Shown: one piece after another, positions 42,885 through 51,270 of the stretch
Layout of the letters: each line of letters opens with the position of its first letter
Position numbering within the stretch: the first letter of the stretch is position 1
Origin: Ruminococcus sp. XPD3002
Lineage (GTDB): Bacteria; Bacillota; Clostridia; Oscillospirales; Ruminococcaceae
Assembly: GCA_900119535.1 (NCBI GenBank)
Contig: FPJT01000005.1
Location: forward strand, 62,001 to 126,000
Length of the DNA: 64,000 nucleotides
Direction: 5' to 3'
Notes under the pieces: model-generated
Seen by the model: the letters and a program-made list of their open reading frames with translations, nothing else
What the model was told of the DNA's origin: nothing
The model's database searches: none
Made by a program: the position numbers and the translations under genes

Positions 42885-42996
42885 AACAGCGCAATGCACT
42901 GGGGAAAATCCACATTTTGCTGCGCATTTCACAAGAATTATTACAATCATTTCAATTTGCTGGACTCCGGTAGTTTTATCGGATATAATGGAGTCA
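42885..42996 (+). promoter_or_regulatory. Promoter of the small acidic gene, copy 2
   Basis: AGCGCAAT (42888-42895) with TGCGC (42921-42925), then TTCACAAGAATTATTACAAT, then TGGACT, 17-base spacer and TATAAT ending near 42990. The series is homologous to 26885-26986. The rest of the 42715-43022 gap holds only the ATPase promoter region. Confidence 0.65.
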
Positions 42997-43022
42997 CAAT
43001 AAAACTTCTGGAGGTAACAGCT

Positions 43023-43232
43023 ATGTTGAAAACACCTGAATTGGCAATGCCGAGATCAAACAAAGTCACTACCGTATGCAACAGTAAGCGTGAGGTCTGG
43101 AATGACTACGAACAAGCTAAGGCATACTTCCTTGAACTTATGATGTCCACCGATGGAGATGAACACGACCGAGCAGAATGCGTATACATTCAGCTTATTC
43201 ATGGTCTGGATGAGTGTTCGGACGAAGACTGA
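43023..43232 (+). CDS. Small acidic mobile-element protein, copy 2
   Basis: This is a 69-residue paralogue of the protein at 27022-27234 (56 of 69 residues identical). MLKTPELAMPRSNKV and the LDECSDED end are conserved. GGAGG precedes the ATG by 8 bases. It is followed 15 bases later by an SSB gene, which probably reflects the ancestral operon, so its partner copy at 27 kb seems to have lost this neighbour to the island. Function unknown. Confidence 0.75.
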   Translation: MLKTPELAMPRSNKVTTVCNSKREVWNDYEQAKAYFLELMMSTDGDEHDRAECVYIQLIHGLDECSDED

Positions 43233-43247
43233 AAGGAGTAGTAGACT

Positions 43248-43577
43248 ATGCTGAACAAAATAATGATGACAGGACGTATCACCACCGATCTGACCGTTGT
43301 AACTGAGGATAATTACAGCTTCTGCAAATTCAGTATCGCTGTTGACCAGCCGAAACGAATTGGCATTGATACCGTTGAGACTGACACGTTTACCTGCATT
43401 GCCTTTGATGATAATGCTAAGTCTGTGAATTTCCTTTACTCAAAAGGCGTGCAGATAACATTTGTCGGCTCGCTCAGGAAGGCTCCCGATAATACCGTAG
43501 TTATCATCGTTGAGGAACTGCACTTCCAGAATAGGTTTGCTGTTAAAGTGGACGTTGATTCAGGTCAGCTTTTCTGA
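43248..43577 (+). CDS. ssb: Single-stranded DNA-binding protein (short SSB)
   Basis: This is a 109-residue OB-fold protein. LNKIMMTGRITTDLTV, YSFCKFSIAVDQPK, TDTFTCIAFDDNAKSVNFLY and KGVQITFVGSLR follow the SSB strand order. The acidic C-terminal tail that recruits partners is missing, so it resembles plasmid-borne SSBs that coat the transferred strand. AAAGGAGTAGTAGACT precedes the ATG. It is in the same operon as the small acidic gene. Confidence 0.85.
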   Translation: MLNKIMMTGRITTDLTVVTEDNYSFCKFSIAVDQPKRIGIDTVETDTFTCIAFDDNAKSVNFLYSKGVQITFVGSLRKAPDNTVVIIVEELHFQNRFAVKVDVDSGQLF

Positions 43578-43616
43578 TAAAGCAATCGATCCATTTATAT
43601 ATATGTGAAATAACAA

Positions 43617-43687
43617 GGCTCTCAGAGTATTCTGGGAGCCTTAATTACGTTTATGAAGCTCTCTACATGATCGTAGGGAGCCTTTTT
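43617..43687 (+). terminator. Tandem terminators after ssb
   Basis: GGCTCTCAGA/TCTGGGAGCC (43617-43640) is followed by GCTCTCTAC/GTAGGGAGC (43658-43681) with CTTTTTC. The second is the stronger. Both end the ssb operon. Confidence 0.8.
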
Positions 43688-43715
43688 CACACATTCAGCG
43701 CGCTTACAGCGCAAG

Positions 43716-43729
43716 ACCTGCGCGCAGGT
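43716..43729. repeat. 14 bp palindrome upstream of the truncated integrase
   Basis: ACCTGCGCGCAGGT is perfectly symmetrical and follows two CAGCGCGC/CAGCGC strings. It is a possible operator or integrase/excisionase site. The rest of 43578-43949 is AT-rich and without a gene. Confidence 0.5.
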
Positions 43730-43949
43730 GCTCTATAATACAGAAAAGCCGATTTCTCAAAATAGATACTTTTACGAAATCCGCATATTTTAACAGGTAT
43801 TTGCTTTGAAAGACATAATATCCCATAATGATATTATACAGGATTTTTCGGGGATTTTCAAGTATCAGGCTGAAAATCGGCGGATTGTATACAAGAGAAC
43901 TGACTCAGATGTGCAGATTGCTATTCTGAGGGCGTTGGAGGGCTACTGA

Positions 43950-44738
43950 ATGGAGAAAACAGGTATAACTATTACAAAGCGTAAAGACGGGCGGTATGTC
44001 GGGAAGTTCATCGCTGAATACGCCGATAACGGCAAAGCACAGTATCACTATGTTTATGGCAAGACCTACGAAGAAGCCGAAAACAAGGTGCTGATAGGGC
44101 ATGAGATAGCCACACGCTATCTTTCGGGCAGATATATCACTGTTGGTAAAGTGTATCGGGAATGGCTGAATGCTGTGGTAAACCGTGTCAAGGAATCCAC
44201 ACTTGCCAATTACCATAATAAGTTTGAAAAGCACATTCTGCCCGAATTCGGGGATATTCCGTGTGCAGACCTGACCGCAGGCAGGATCAATGCCTTTATA
44301 AACAAAAAGCTCGCAGACGGGCTATCTGCAAGCTATGTGAGGGATATATTTACTGTTTTCAAAACAATGCTGAAATATGTACAGGAGGAGTACGGCTTCA
44401 GATTATCGCTAAAAAATGTCGTTCTTCCTAAAGCCGAAAGAAAGCAGGTTGAGAAGATCAGCGATACAGAGCAGAAAAAGCTCGTTTCATATCTGAAAGC
44501 TAATATGTCGCTGACTGCTTTCGGTATCCTGCTGTCACTTTTTATGGGACTGCGTATCGGTGAGCTTTGTGGGCTGAAATGGGAAGATGTGGACTTTCGG
44601 AACAAGATACTGCATATCCGAAGAACTGTTCAGCGTATCAGTTCCGCCAACGGCAACAGAAAAACAAAGATCGTGATCTCCGCTCCGAAGTCTGCGACCT
44701 CATTCAGGGATATTGTGATATATCACTTATTTCCGTGA
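43950..44738 (+). pseudogene. Truncated tyrosine integrase
   Basis: This is a 262-residue remnant with the AP2-like arm (KRKDGRYVGKFIAEYADNGK), the SAM-like core-binding domain and the start of the catalytic domain with Arg I in MGLRIGELCGLKWEDV. The reading frame then ends shortly after SATSFRDIVIYHLF. The HxxR box and the nucleophile Tyr are missing, so it cannot recombine DNA. The break at about 44715 coincides with the opening of the helicase frame. Its start lacks a perfect ribosome site. It was probably the integrase of the small-acidic-gene/SSB element. Confidence 0.88.
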
Positions 44739-44766
44739 TGAATACAGAGATCAGTTCATTTCCGCT

Positions 44767-47433
44767 ATGAATGTTCCTTCGGGCTATGCCCTGGTCGGTT
44801 CAAGCAACTTTACTAAGGCAGGACTGACACAGAATATCGAGCTGAATGTTCAGGTAAAAGATGAAGTTGAACAGCTTCAGAAGTGGTTTGATGAACATTG
44901 GCAGAACGGCACGGATATTACCGAGGCTGTGTTGAAGGTAATGGAGATGCACTGCCGTGAGTTCAGTCCTTATGATGTTTATCTGCGCTCTATGTATGAG
45001 TATTTCAAGAGCCATGAGGAAACAGTATCCGAATGGGAAGAAAATGAATCGGTCGTGTATAAGGGCTTGTCGCAGTATCAGAAAGACGGCTACAATAGCC
45101 TGATACAGATAGCCGAGCATTATTCTGGAGCTTTCCTGTGTGACGGAGTAGGTCTGGGCAAAACCTATGTTGGCATGATGCTGATAGAGCGTTTTGTAAA
45201 GAAAGAACGTAAAAATGTTGTTCTTATCGTCCCTGCATCTGCAAGGGTATCCGTATGGGAAGTAACGATAAAACGACTTATCCCTGAGATTCTGGAGGGC
45301 TTCTATCCATTCAAGATCATCAACCATACCGATCTGCTGCTTGATAAAAATCAGAATCTAATGAATCAGATCGCACAGCAGGCGGAAATTATTATCATAG
45401 ATGAAGCACATCATTTCCGCAACCGTTCCTCCAACAGATACAGAAAGCTGTTTGATATGATGCAGGCAGGCTGTAAAAAGCAGATGTTTATGCTAACAGC
45501 CACACCGATCAATAACAGTTTCCTCGATTTACAGCATCTTATTGAGTTGTTTACCCACAGGCAGGAGGACTACTTTGCTTCCGCTCCGCTGGGCATACAC
45601 AGCCTTGCAGGACACTTCAAAAAGATGGAAAAGCAGCTCGATCAAGTATCGGGGACTGCGATAAGCGATTCTCTTGATATATCGGGAGATATTATCCGTG
45701 CTGATAAACTTGTTACCGAACTTGTTGTACAGAGAAGCCGTGCTTATGTCAAGCGAAGTCTGTTGAATGAACAAGGCAACGGAGTATTATTCTCCAACAG
45801 AATGCCACCTACCGTAGCAAACTATTCCCTTGAAAAATCATATGGCAGGCTGATAAAGGACTTCAAGGAATCCTTTGACCGTAAGGATAAGAACGGAAAG
45901 ACGATAACCATTCTGTCCCTTGCTATCTATTCGCCGTACAGTGATGATTATTTCATCGGGGACAAGTCCAAGATGGACGAGATGGTAACCGGTCGTCAGC
46001 AGCAGGTAGTAAACCTTATCCGCATTTTGCTCCTGAAACGATTTGAAAGCTCTATCGAAGCATTTAAGGAGACCTGTATAAAAATCTATATCCGCCTGAA
46101 TAAGTTCCTGAACGACTATAAGGACATTGATGCCAGCAGTAAGCGCCGTGTTGAGAGGAAACAGGCTGAGCAGGAAGAAATACTGCGGTATGCGGAAGAA
46201 TATGCCGCGCTGAATCAGACCTCTATTGAAGATATTGAGGACAGCCTGCCCGATTATGTATGGAATACGCAGGAGACCTTTAATGTCAATGATTTTGATA
46301 TAAACGCCCTGCTTGTTGATACCATGATGGATATGGACACGCTTTCCAAATTCATCGAAGATATGATGGAATTCAAGCCCGAAAACGATGATAAGATACG
46401 GGAGCTAAAGCGCATCCTGCATGAAGATACACGCATTCAGAACAAGAAAGTCATCATTTTCACGGAATACAAGGCAACAGCGCAGTATATTTACCGTGAA
46501 TTGCAAAAGGCTGGGTTCACTGATCTTTATGAGATCGACGGGCAGACTTCCGGTGACCGCCATGAAATGATACAGCGTTTCGCTCCGTATTATAACGGCT
46601 GTTCATCGGCAGAGGTAACGGACGAGATAAAGATACTTATCGCAACAGATGTACTTGCAGAAGGCTTGAACTTGCAGGACGCATCGTGCCTTATAAACTA
46701 TGAGTTGCACTGGAACCCTGTTCGGCTTATGCAGAGAATAGGTCGTATCGACCGACGCCGTGACGCAGATACCGAGGCACATCTGCTTGCAGACCACCCC
46801 GAACTGAAATCAGACCGAGATTTTGCGTATTATTGGAACTTCCTGCCGCCAAAGGAATTGGAAGATCTTTTGTCACTGTATAAGACAGTATCAAAGAAAA
46901 CGCTCCGTATTTCCAAGACATTCGGCATTGAGGGCGAAAAGCTCCTCACTCCCGATGATGAATACGAAGCACTGAAAGAATTCAATTCACATTATGAGGG
47001 CAGTACTTCCGCAGAGGAAGAAATTGCCCTTGCATATCAGCAGCTCTTAGCAGATAATCCCGACTATCTTGAACAGGTAAAGGAACTGCCGAGGAAAATG
47101 TACAGCGGTAAAATGGCATCAACACGGAAGGGATACTTCTTCTGCTATGAATTGCCTACCAAGAGAGCAGACGGAACATGGTCAGACGGAGGCGGCATTT
47201 ACCGCTGGTATGTGGTTGATCCTGAAACCAGGCAAGTCACAGAAGATCTGCATGAGATATGGACTGCTATCAAATGCGAGCGTGACGAGAGCAGAGCCTT
47301 TAACGCTAATGAGGAGCAGTTCTCCGAGATACGCAAAGTGATAGAGAATTACATTAAGAAGAATTATCTGAAAGCAATACAAGCGCCTATGGGCAAAAAA
47401 GCCAAGTTGGTCACATGGCTTCAGATGATATAA
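44767..47433 (+). CDS. SNF2/SF2 helicase with remnant of a PLD nuclease domain
   Basis: This is an 888-residue helicase. At the N-terminus only VGSSNFTKAGLT remains of a phospholipase-D-type (HKD) nuclease domain; the H-x-K half is lost. The helicase core has GVGLGKT (127-133), DEAH (212-215), LTATPINNS, ATDVLAEGLN and QRIGRIDRR. A C-terminal region with KGYFFCYELPTK follows. The open frame begins at 44719 and the usable ATG at 44767 has no ribosome site, so the gene is 5'-truncated by the deletion that also cut the integrase. It pairs with the methyltransferase 12 bases downstream. Probably it was the translocating nuclease of a restriction system, now disarmed or silent. Confidence 0.82.
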   Translation: MNVPSGYALVGSSNFTKAGLTQNIELNVQVKDEVEQLQKWFDEHWQNGTDITEAVLKVMEMHCREFSPYDVYLRSMYEYFKSHEETVSEWEENESVVYKGLSQYQKDGYNSLIQIAEHYSGAFLCDGVGLGKTYVGMMLIERFVKKERKNVVLIVPASARVSVWEVTIKRLIPEILEGFYPFKIINHTDLLLDKNQNLMNQIAQQAEIIIIDEAHHFRNRSSNRYRKLFDMMQAGCKKQMFMLTATPINNSFLDLQHLIELFTHRQEDYFASAPLGIHSLAGHFKKMEKQLDQVSGTAISDSLDISGDIIRADKLVTELVVQRSRAYVKRSLLNEQGNGVLFSNRMPPTVANYSLEKSYGRLIKDFKESFDRKDKNGKTITILSLAIYSPYSDDYFIGDKSKMDEMVTGRQQQVVNLIRILLLKRFESSIEAFKETCIKIYIRLNKFLNDYKDIDASSKRRVERKQAEQEEILRYAEEYAALNQTSIEDIEDSLPDYVWNTQETFNVNDFDINALLVDTMMDMDTLSKFIEDMMEFKPENDDKIRELKRILHEDTRIQNKKVIIFTEYKATAQYIYRELQKAGFTDLYEIDGQTSGDRHEMIQRFAPYYNGCSSAEVTDEIKILIATDVLAEGLNLQDASCLINYELHWNPVRLMQRIGRIDRRRDADTEAHLLADHPELKSDRDFAYYWNFLPPKELEDLLSLYKTVSKKTLRISKTFGIEGEKLLTPDDEYEALKEFNSHYEGSTSAEEEIALAYQQLLADNPDYLEQVKELPRKMYSGKMASTRKGYFFCYELPTKRADGTWSDGGGIYRWYVVDPETRQVTEDLHEIWTAIKCERDESRAFNANEEQFSEIRKVIENYIKKNYLKAIQAPMGKKAKLVTWLQMI

Positions 47434-47445
47434 GGGGTAACAGAT

Positions 47446-50400
47446 ATGGATATCAGAAATATAAAGAGCATAGATGATCTTATCATATACTTCACTGAGG
47501 AACTAAATTGGAATATTGATCTTGATGATTTTGATGAGATCGACGATATTACATACGATTTTGACGCTGCCGACATCGGGCTGAAAGATGATGCATTTGC
47601 AAAAATAAAGAATCTCCGCCAGTTACAGCCGCTCTGCGATGAGCAGAAATGGGGCATCTTCTGCGTAGAGTTCGACAGCAACAAGTTTGAAGTGTCGGCA
47701 CTCCGTAAGATACTGTCGGGACTTATCCCAAAGAGAAGAAATGCCGCTGAACACGCTGTATGGTCGCAGAAAGACCTTCTGTTCCTTTGTTTCTGGGGGA
47801 CGGATAATAACCGCACTATCGGTATCGCACATTTTGAGGATAAGGACGCAGGGCTTCCGCAGATAAAAATGATCTCGTGTGCGCCTGCTGTTGAGGATTT
47901 CACGCAGATACGAACTTTTGAAGATCGCATCGGGCATTTGTCATGGGTGAAAGATGTTACTGACACACAGGCATGGTACGATCAGTGGTCGGCGGCATTT
48001 GTAACGGCATATCATCAGGTCATAAGAGACTCTGCTTCGCTTACTGTCAAGCTGGCGGCAGAGGCTCAGGCTATCCGTGACCGTATTCTTGACATATACG
48101 CTGTCGAAACGCATGACGGTTATGTGCATAAGCTGTTCAAGGATTTCAAGGACAATCTTATCCATGATATGACCAAGCAGCAGTTTGCGGATATGTATGC
48201 TCAGACCGTTGTTTACGGCTTGTTCTCGGCAAGGTGCATGGACAAGACGCAGGACAGCTTCAATGTGAAAGAAGCGATCGCCTGCATTCCGAACACCAAC
48301 CCTTTCCTGAAAAGGCTGATGGAAGAATGTCTGGGTGAAAGTTCCGAGCGTCACCTGACCTTTGACGAGCTGGAAGTTGCGAATGTCGTGGAGATACTCA
48401 CGCACACGAACACCGACCTGATACTTGCCGACTTCAACCGTCAGACGGGCGGCGGACGTGAAGATCCTGTTATCCATTTCTATGAGGAATTTCTGACCGC
48501 CTACGACAAAGCACAGAAGGTGCAGAGGGGCGTTTACTATACGCCGCAGCCTGTTGTAAATTTCATTGTCAGAGCGGTTGACAGCATTCTGAAAACGGAG
48601 TTCGGGCTTGAGGACGGTCTGGCATCGGAAGAAACCAAGACCGTGAAATATATGCGTGAAAAGATCAGAGGTCATGGCATGACCGAGGACACAAAGGAAG
48701 TGCCTGCGGTTCAGATACTCGATCCAGCAACAGGTACGGGAACATTCCTGCGTCAGACCATTCTGCAAATATATGATAATTTCCAAGCCAAGCACAAGGG
48801 TGAAAGCGAAGAGCAGATCAAGAAGGCATGGAACGAGTATGTTCCAAAGCACCTGTTGCCCCGTCTGAACGGTTTTGAGCTGATGATGGCTCCCTATGCC
48901 GTAGCTCACATGAAGCTCGCTATGGTGCTGAAAGATACGGGATATGATTTTGGCGGCGACCACCGTCTGAATGTGTTCCTGACCAATTCGCTGGAAGAAG
49001 CGAATGGAATGGTAGAAGTGTTTGATGATGGAAGTGTAATGACTTCTATGTTTGATGATCCGCTTGCCTTTGAATCAGCGGAAGCAAACCAGGCAAAACG
49101 TAATAATGGCATAAACGTGATTATTGGTAACCCGCCGTATTCATCTTCAAGTGCTAATAAAAATGCGTGGTTAGATAGATTAATGCAAATCTATAAAACA
49201 GAACCTGGTGGAAAAGAAAAACTAAAGGAGCAAAAATACTCTATAGATTCTGATGAGATTAAATTTATGCGATTTGCTCAGCATTTAATCAATAGTGCCG
49301 GATTAGGTGTTGTAGCATATATTAATCCTCATGCATATTTAGATAAACCTACTTTTCGTGGAATGCGTTGGCAATTATTAAAAGAATTCGATGCAATTTA
49401 TATCATCAATCTGCATGGTAATAGCAATCATCAAGAAACCACGCCAGATGGTGGAAAAGATGAAAATGTCTTTGATATACAACAGGGAGTATGCATAAAT
49501 GTATTTGTAAAAACAGGTAAAAACAGTTCTATAGCTAATGTCTTCTATACAGATTTGTATGGAACTCGTGATATCAAGTATTCAAAGCTGAATAAAACAG
49601 AGCTAAAGCATCTAACATTTGATGTTCCAGTTTCTGAACCGCCATATTATCTTTTTGTACCTAATTCTTCAAATACACAATACTATAAAGGATTTTGTTT
49701 AAGCGATTTACTTGTAATTCATCTTGAAGGAATTCAAACTGGAAAAGATAAACTTGTATTACACAATACTAAAGAAGAATTGGACGCAGTTATTGAAGAT
49801 ATATTATCAATGGGAACAGAAAGTATTCGTAGAAAATATGATTTAGGAAATGATGGTAGAGATTGGACTGTAGCATGGGCTAAAGAAGACATTATTTCAC
49901 ATTATCCTAATGATGGTTATTACTTCAAACTGTTTCTAAGTCCGTTTAATTCAAAGTGGAGCTTTTATACTGGAAAAAGCTCAGGTTTTATAAAATGTTG
50001 TAGAGATAAAGTCTCAAAAGAAATGATAGGACATAATAATCTTGGTTTAGCATTAACAAGAAATGCAATGCCACAACGTTTATATAGTAATTTTATGATT
50101 GTTGATTCGTGTATTGTTGGAAGATTTATTGGCGATTTTTCAACATCGACTCAATTATTCCCAATTTTCTTGTATACTAATACTTTTGGTGAAGAAAATC
50201 GAGAAACCAATTTCAATAAGAATATTATTAGTATAATCTCTAATAAGCTGGGGTTGGAATTTAAGAACACTGATGAAAAATCATCTTCATACTATAATTC
50301 TGTAAACCTTGTTGATTATGTTTATGCAATTCTAAATTCAATGAAATATAGAACTACATATCAGGAATTCTTATGTCGTGATTTTCCGTATATTCCGTAT

Positions 50401-50766
50401 CCAACAAATCAGGAAACCTTCTGGAAACTTGTAGAGATTGGCGGCAAGCTGAGAGAATGCCACCTAATGCAGACCGAATTCGACACCGCAGCTTACAGCT
50501 TTGTCGGTGACGGCACTAACGAGGTCGTGAAGCCCGAATACAAGAACGGCAGGGTGTACATCAGCAAGACGCAGTATTTCGATAACGTACCGCAGGCACA
50601 GTGGGAGCAGTATATCGGCGGTTATCAGCCGTTACAGAAGTGGCTCAAAGACCGCAAGAAGACTGCGCTTTCCGCTGAGGACATTGAGCATTACAAGAAA
50701 ATCATCGCAGCCCTCAAGCTCACCGAGGAGCTTATGGCGGAGATTGATCAGGTTGTGGAGTTCTGA
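47446..50766 (+). CDS. N6-adenine DNA methyltransferase, type ISP-like
   Basis: This is a 1106-residue enzyme. Residues ~1-300 form a coupler-like region, YTPQPVVNFIVRAVDSIL leads to SAM motif I DPATGTGTFLRQ near 425, and catalytic motif IV is GNPPYSS near 560. LHGNSNHQE with DENVFDIQQGV is typical of type ISP (LlaBIII-like) and related type IIG enzymes. It would methylate adenine in its target and with the helicase form a split restriction-modification system. Bases ~49140-50410 are strikingly AT-rich compared with both flanks, which covers the recognition domain and suggests exchange of specificity. AGGGG precedes the ATG. Confidence 0.88.
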   Translation: MDIRNIKSIDDLIIYFTEELNWNIDLDDFDEIDDITYDFDAADIGLKDDAFAKIKNLRQLQPLCDEQKWGIFCVEFDSNKFEVSALRKILSGLIPKRRNAAEHAVWSQKDLLFLCFWGTDNNRTIGIAHFEDKDAGLPQIKMISCAPAVEDFTQIRTFEDRIGHLSWVKDVTDTQAWYDQWSAAFVTAYHQVIRDSASLTVKLAAEAQAIRDRILDIYAVETHDGYVHKLFKDFKDNLIHDMTKQQFADMYAQTVVYGLFSARCMDKTQDSFNVKEAIACIPNTNPFLKRLMEECLGESSERHLTFDELEVANVVEILTHTNTDLILADFNRQTGGGREDPVIHFYEEFLTAYDKAQKVQRGVYYTPQPVVNFIVRAVDSILKTEFGLEDGLASEETKTVKYMREKIRGHGMTEDTKEVPAVQILDPATGTGTFLRQTILQIYDNFQAKHKGESEEQIKKAWNEYVPKHLLPRLNGFELMMAPYAVAHMKLAMVLKDTGYDFGGDHRLNVFLTNSLEEANGMVEVFDDGSVMTSMFDDPLAFESAEANQAKRNNGINVIIGNPPYSSSSANKNAWLDRLMQIYKTEPGGKEKLKEQKYSIDSDEIKFMRFAQHLINSAGLGVVAYINPHAYLDKPTFRGMRWQLLKEFDAIYIINLHGNSNHQETTPDGGKDENVFDIQQGVCINVFVKTGKNSSIANVFYTDLYGTRDIKYSKLNKTELKHLTFDVPVSEPPYYLFVPNSSNTQYYKGFCLSDLLVIHLEGIQTGKDKLVLHNTKEELDAVIEDILSMGTESIRRKYDLGNDGRDWTVAWAKEDIISHYPNDGYYFKLFLSPFNSKWSFYTGKSSGFIKCCRDKVSKEMIGHNNLGLALTRNAMPQRLYSNFMIVDSCIVGRFIGDFSTSTQLFPIFLYTNTFGEENRETNFNKNIISIISNKLGLEFKNTDEKSSSYYNSVNLVDYVYAILNSMKYRTTYQEFLCRDFPYIPYPTNQETFWKLVEIGGKLRECHLMQTEFDTAAYSFVGDGTNEVVKPEYKNGRVYISKTQYFDNVPQAQWEQYIGGYQPLQKWLKDRKKTALSAEDIEHYKKIIAALKLTEELMAEIDQVVEF

Positions 50767-50878
50767 TATGACGTAAAAAGGACAGATGCTTCTCTTGTGG
50801 AAGTATCTGTCCTTTTGTTGTTATAGCTCGCTGTATAGGTCTTAAATATAGTAGTTATGCTTATACTGCTATATCAGC

Positions 50879-50908
50879 GCCGCACATTTGCGGCAGTGTT
50901 TTTATTTA
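50879..50908 (+). terminator. Weak terminator after the methyltransferase
   Basis: GCCGC (50879-50883), loop ACATTT, GCGGC (50890-50894), then AGTGTTTTTATTT. It is likely the end of the helicase-methyltransferase operon, and its T-run adjoins the stop of the reverse-strand gene. Confidence 0.6.
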
Positions 50909-51244
50909 TTGAATATCTCTCTGCCCTTTAATCAGACCGAGCTTCAAGAATATCGGATACAGATAGCTAGCGCCGAACACATTCAGCTTCTTAGGTCCTT
51001 TTACAAAGCTCTCGGCTGCCATTACCACCTCTGCATTACGATACGCAAGCAGTATCGTCGCTCTGGTGATCGTTTTAGTCTTGCGGCTGATGATGATCTC
51101 GCCAAGCTGTTCGCCCTTGCCGCTGGTCTTGACCGTATAGGTAAACGACAGTCTGCGCAAGGTCTGAAACTCCCTACCTTCATTTTCGAGTATCATTGCC
51201 CACAATTCTTCATCAAGGTCCGATTCGACCTTATGATAAAGCAT
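50906..51244 (-). CDS. Uncharacterised 112-residue protein
   Basis: This is a small alpha/beta protein with LWAMILENEGREFQTLRRLS, FTYTVKT, GEIIISRKTKTITRATILLA and a C-terminal helix. The I-T-R-x-T-I-x-LAY stretch is reminiscent of conserved clostridial accessory proteins, but the family is not identified. It is immediately downstream of, and co-directional with, the helicase-associated-repeat gene. Weak ribosome site (GGAGGTG at distance). Confidence 0.6.
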   Translation of the reverse strand: MLYHKVESDLDEELWAMILENEGREFQTLRRLSFTYTVKTSGKGEQLGEIIISRKTKTITRATILLAYRNAEVVMAAESFVKGPKKLNVFGASYLYPIFLKLGLIKGQRDIQ

Positions 51245-51270
51245 AGCTTTACACCTCCGTCAGAACGCTC

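Noticed and set aside
47941..48963. Reverse-strand open frame of 340 codons inside the methyltransferase gene
   Set aside because: It lies opposite conserved methyltransferase motifs and has no family resemblance or ribosome site.
44767..50766. Assignment to DISARM or BREX
   Set aside because: DrmA/DrmB and the BREX PglZ, BrxC and BrxL partners are not present; only a helicase and a methyltransferase are seen.
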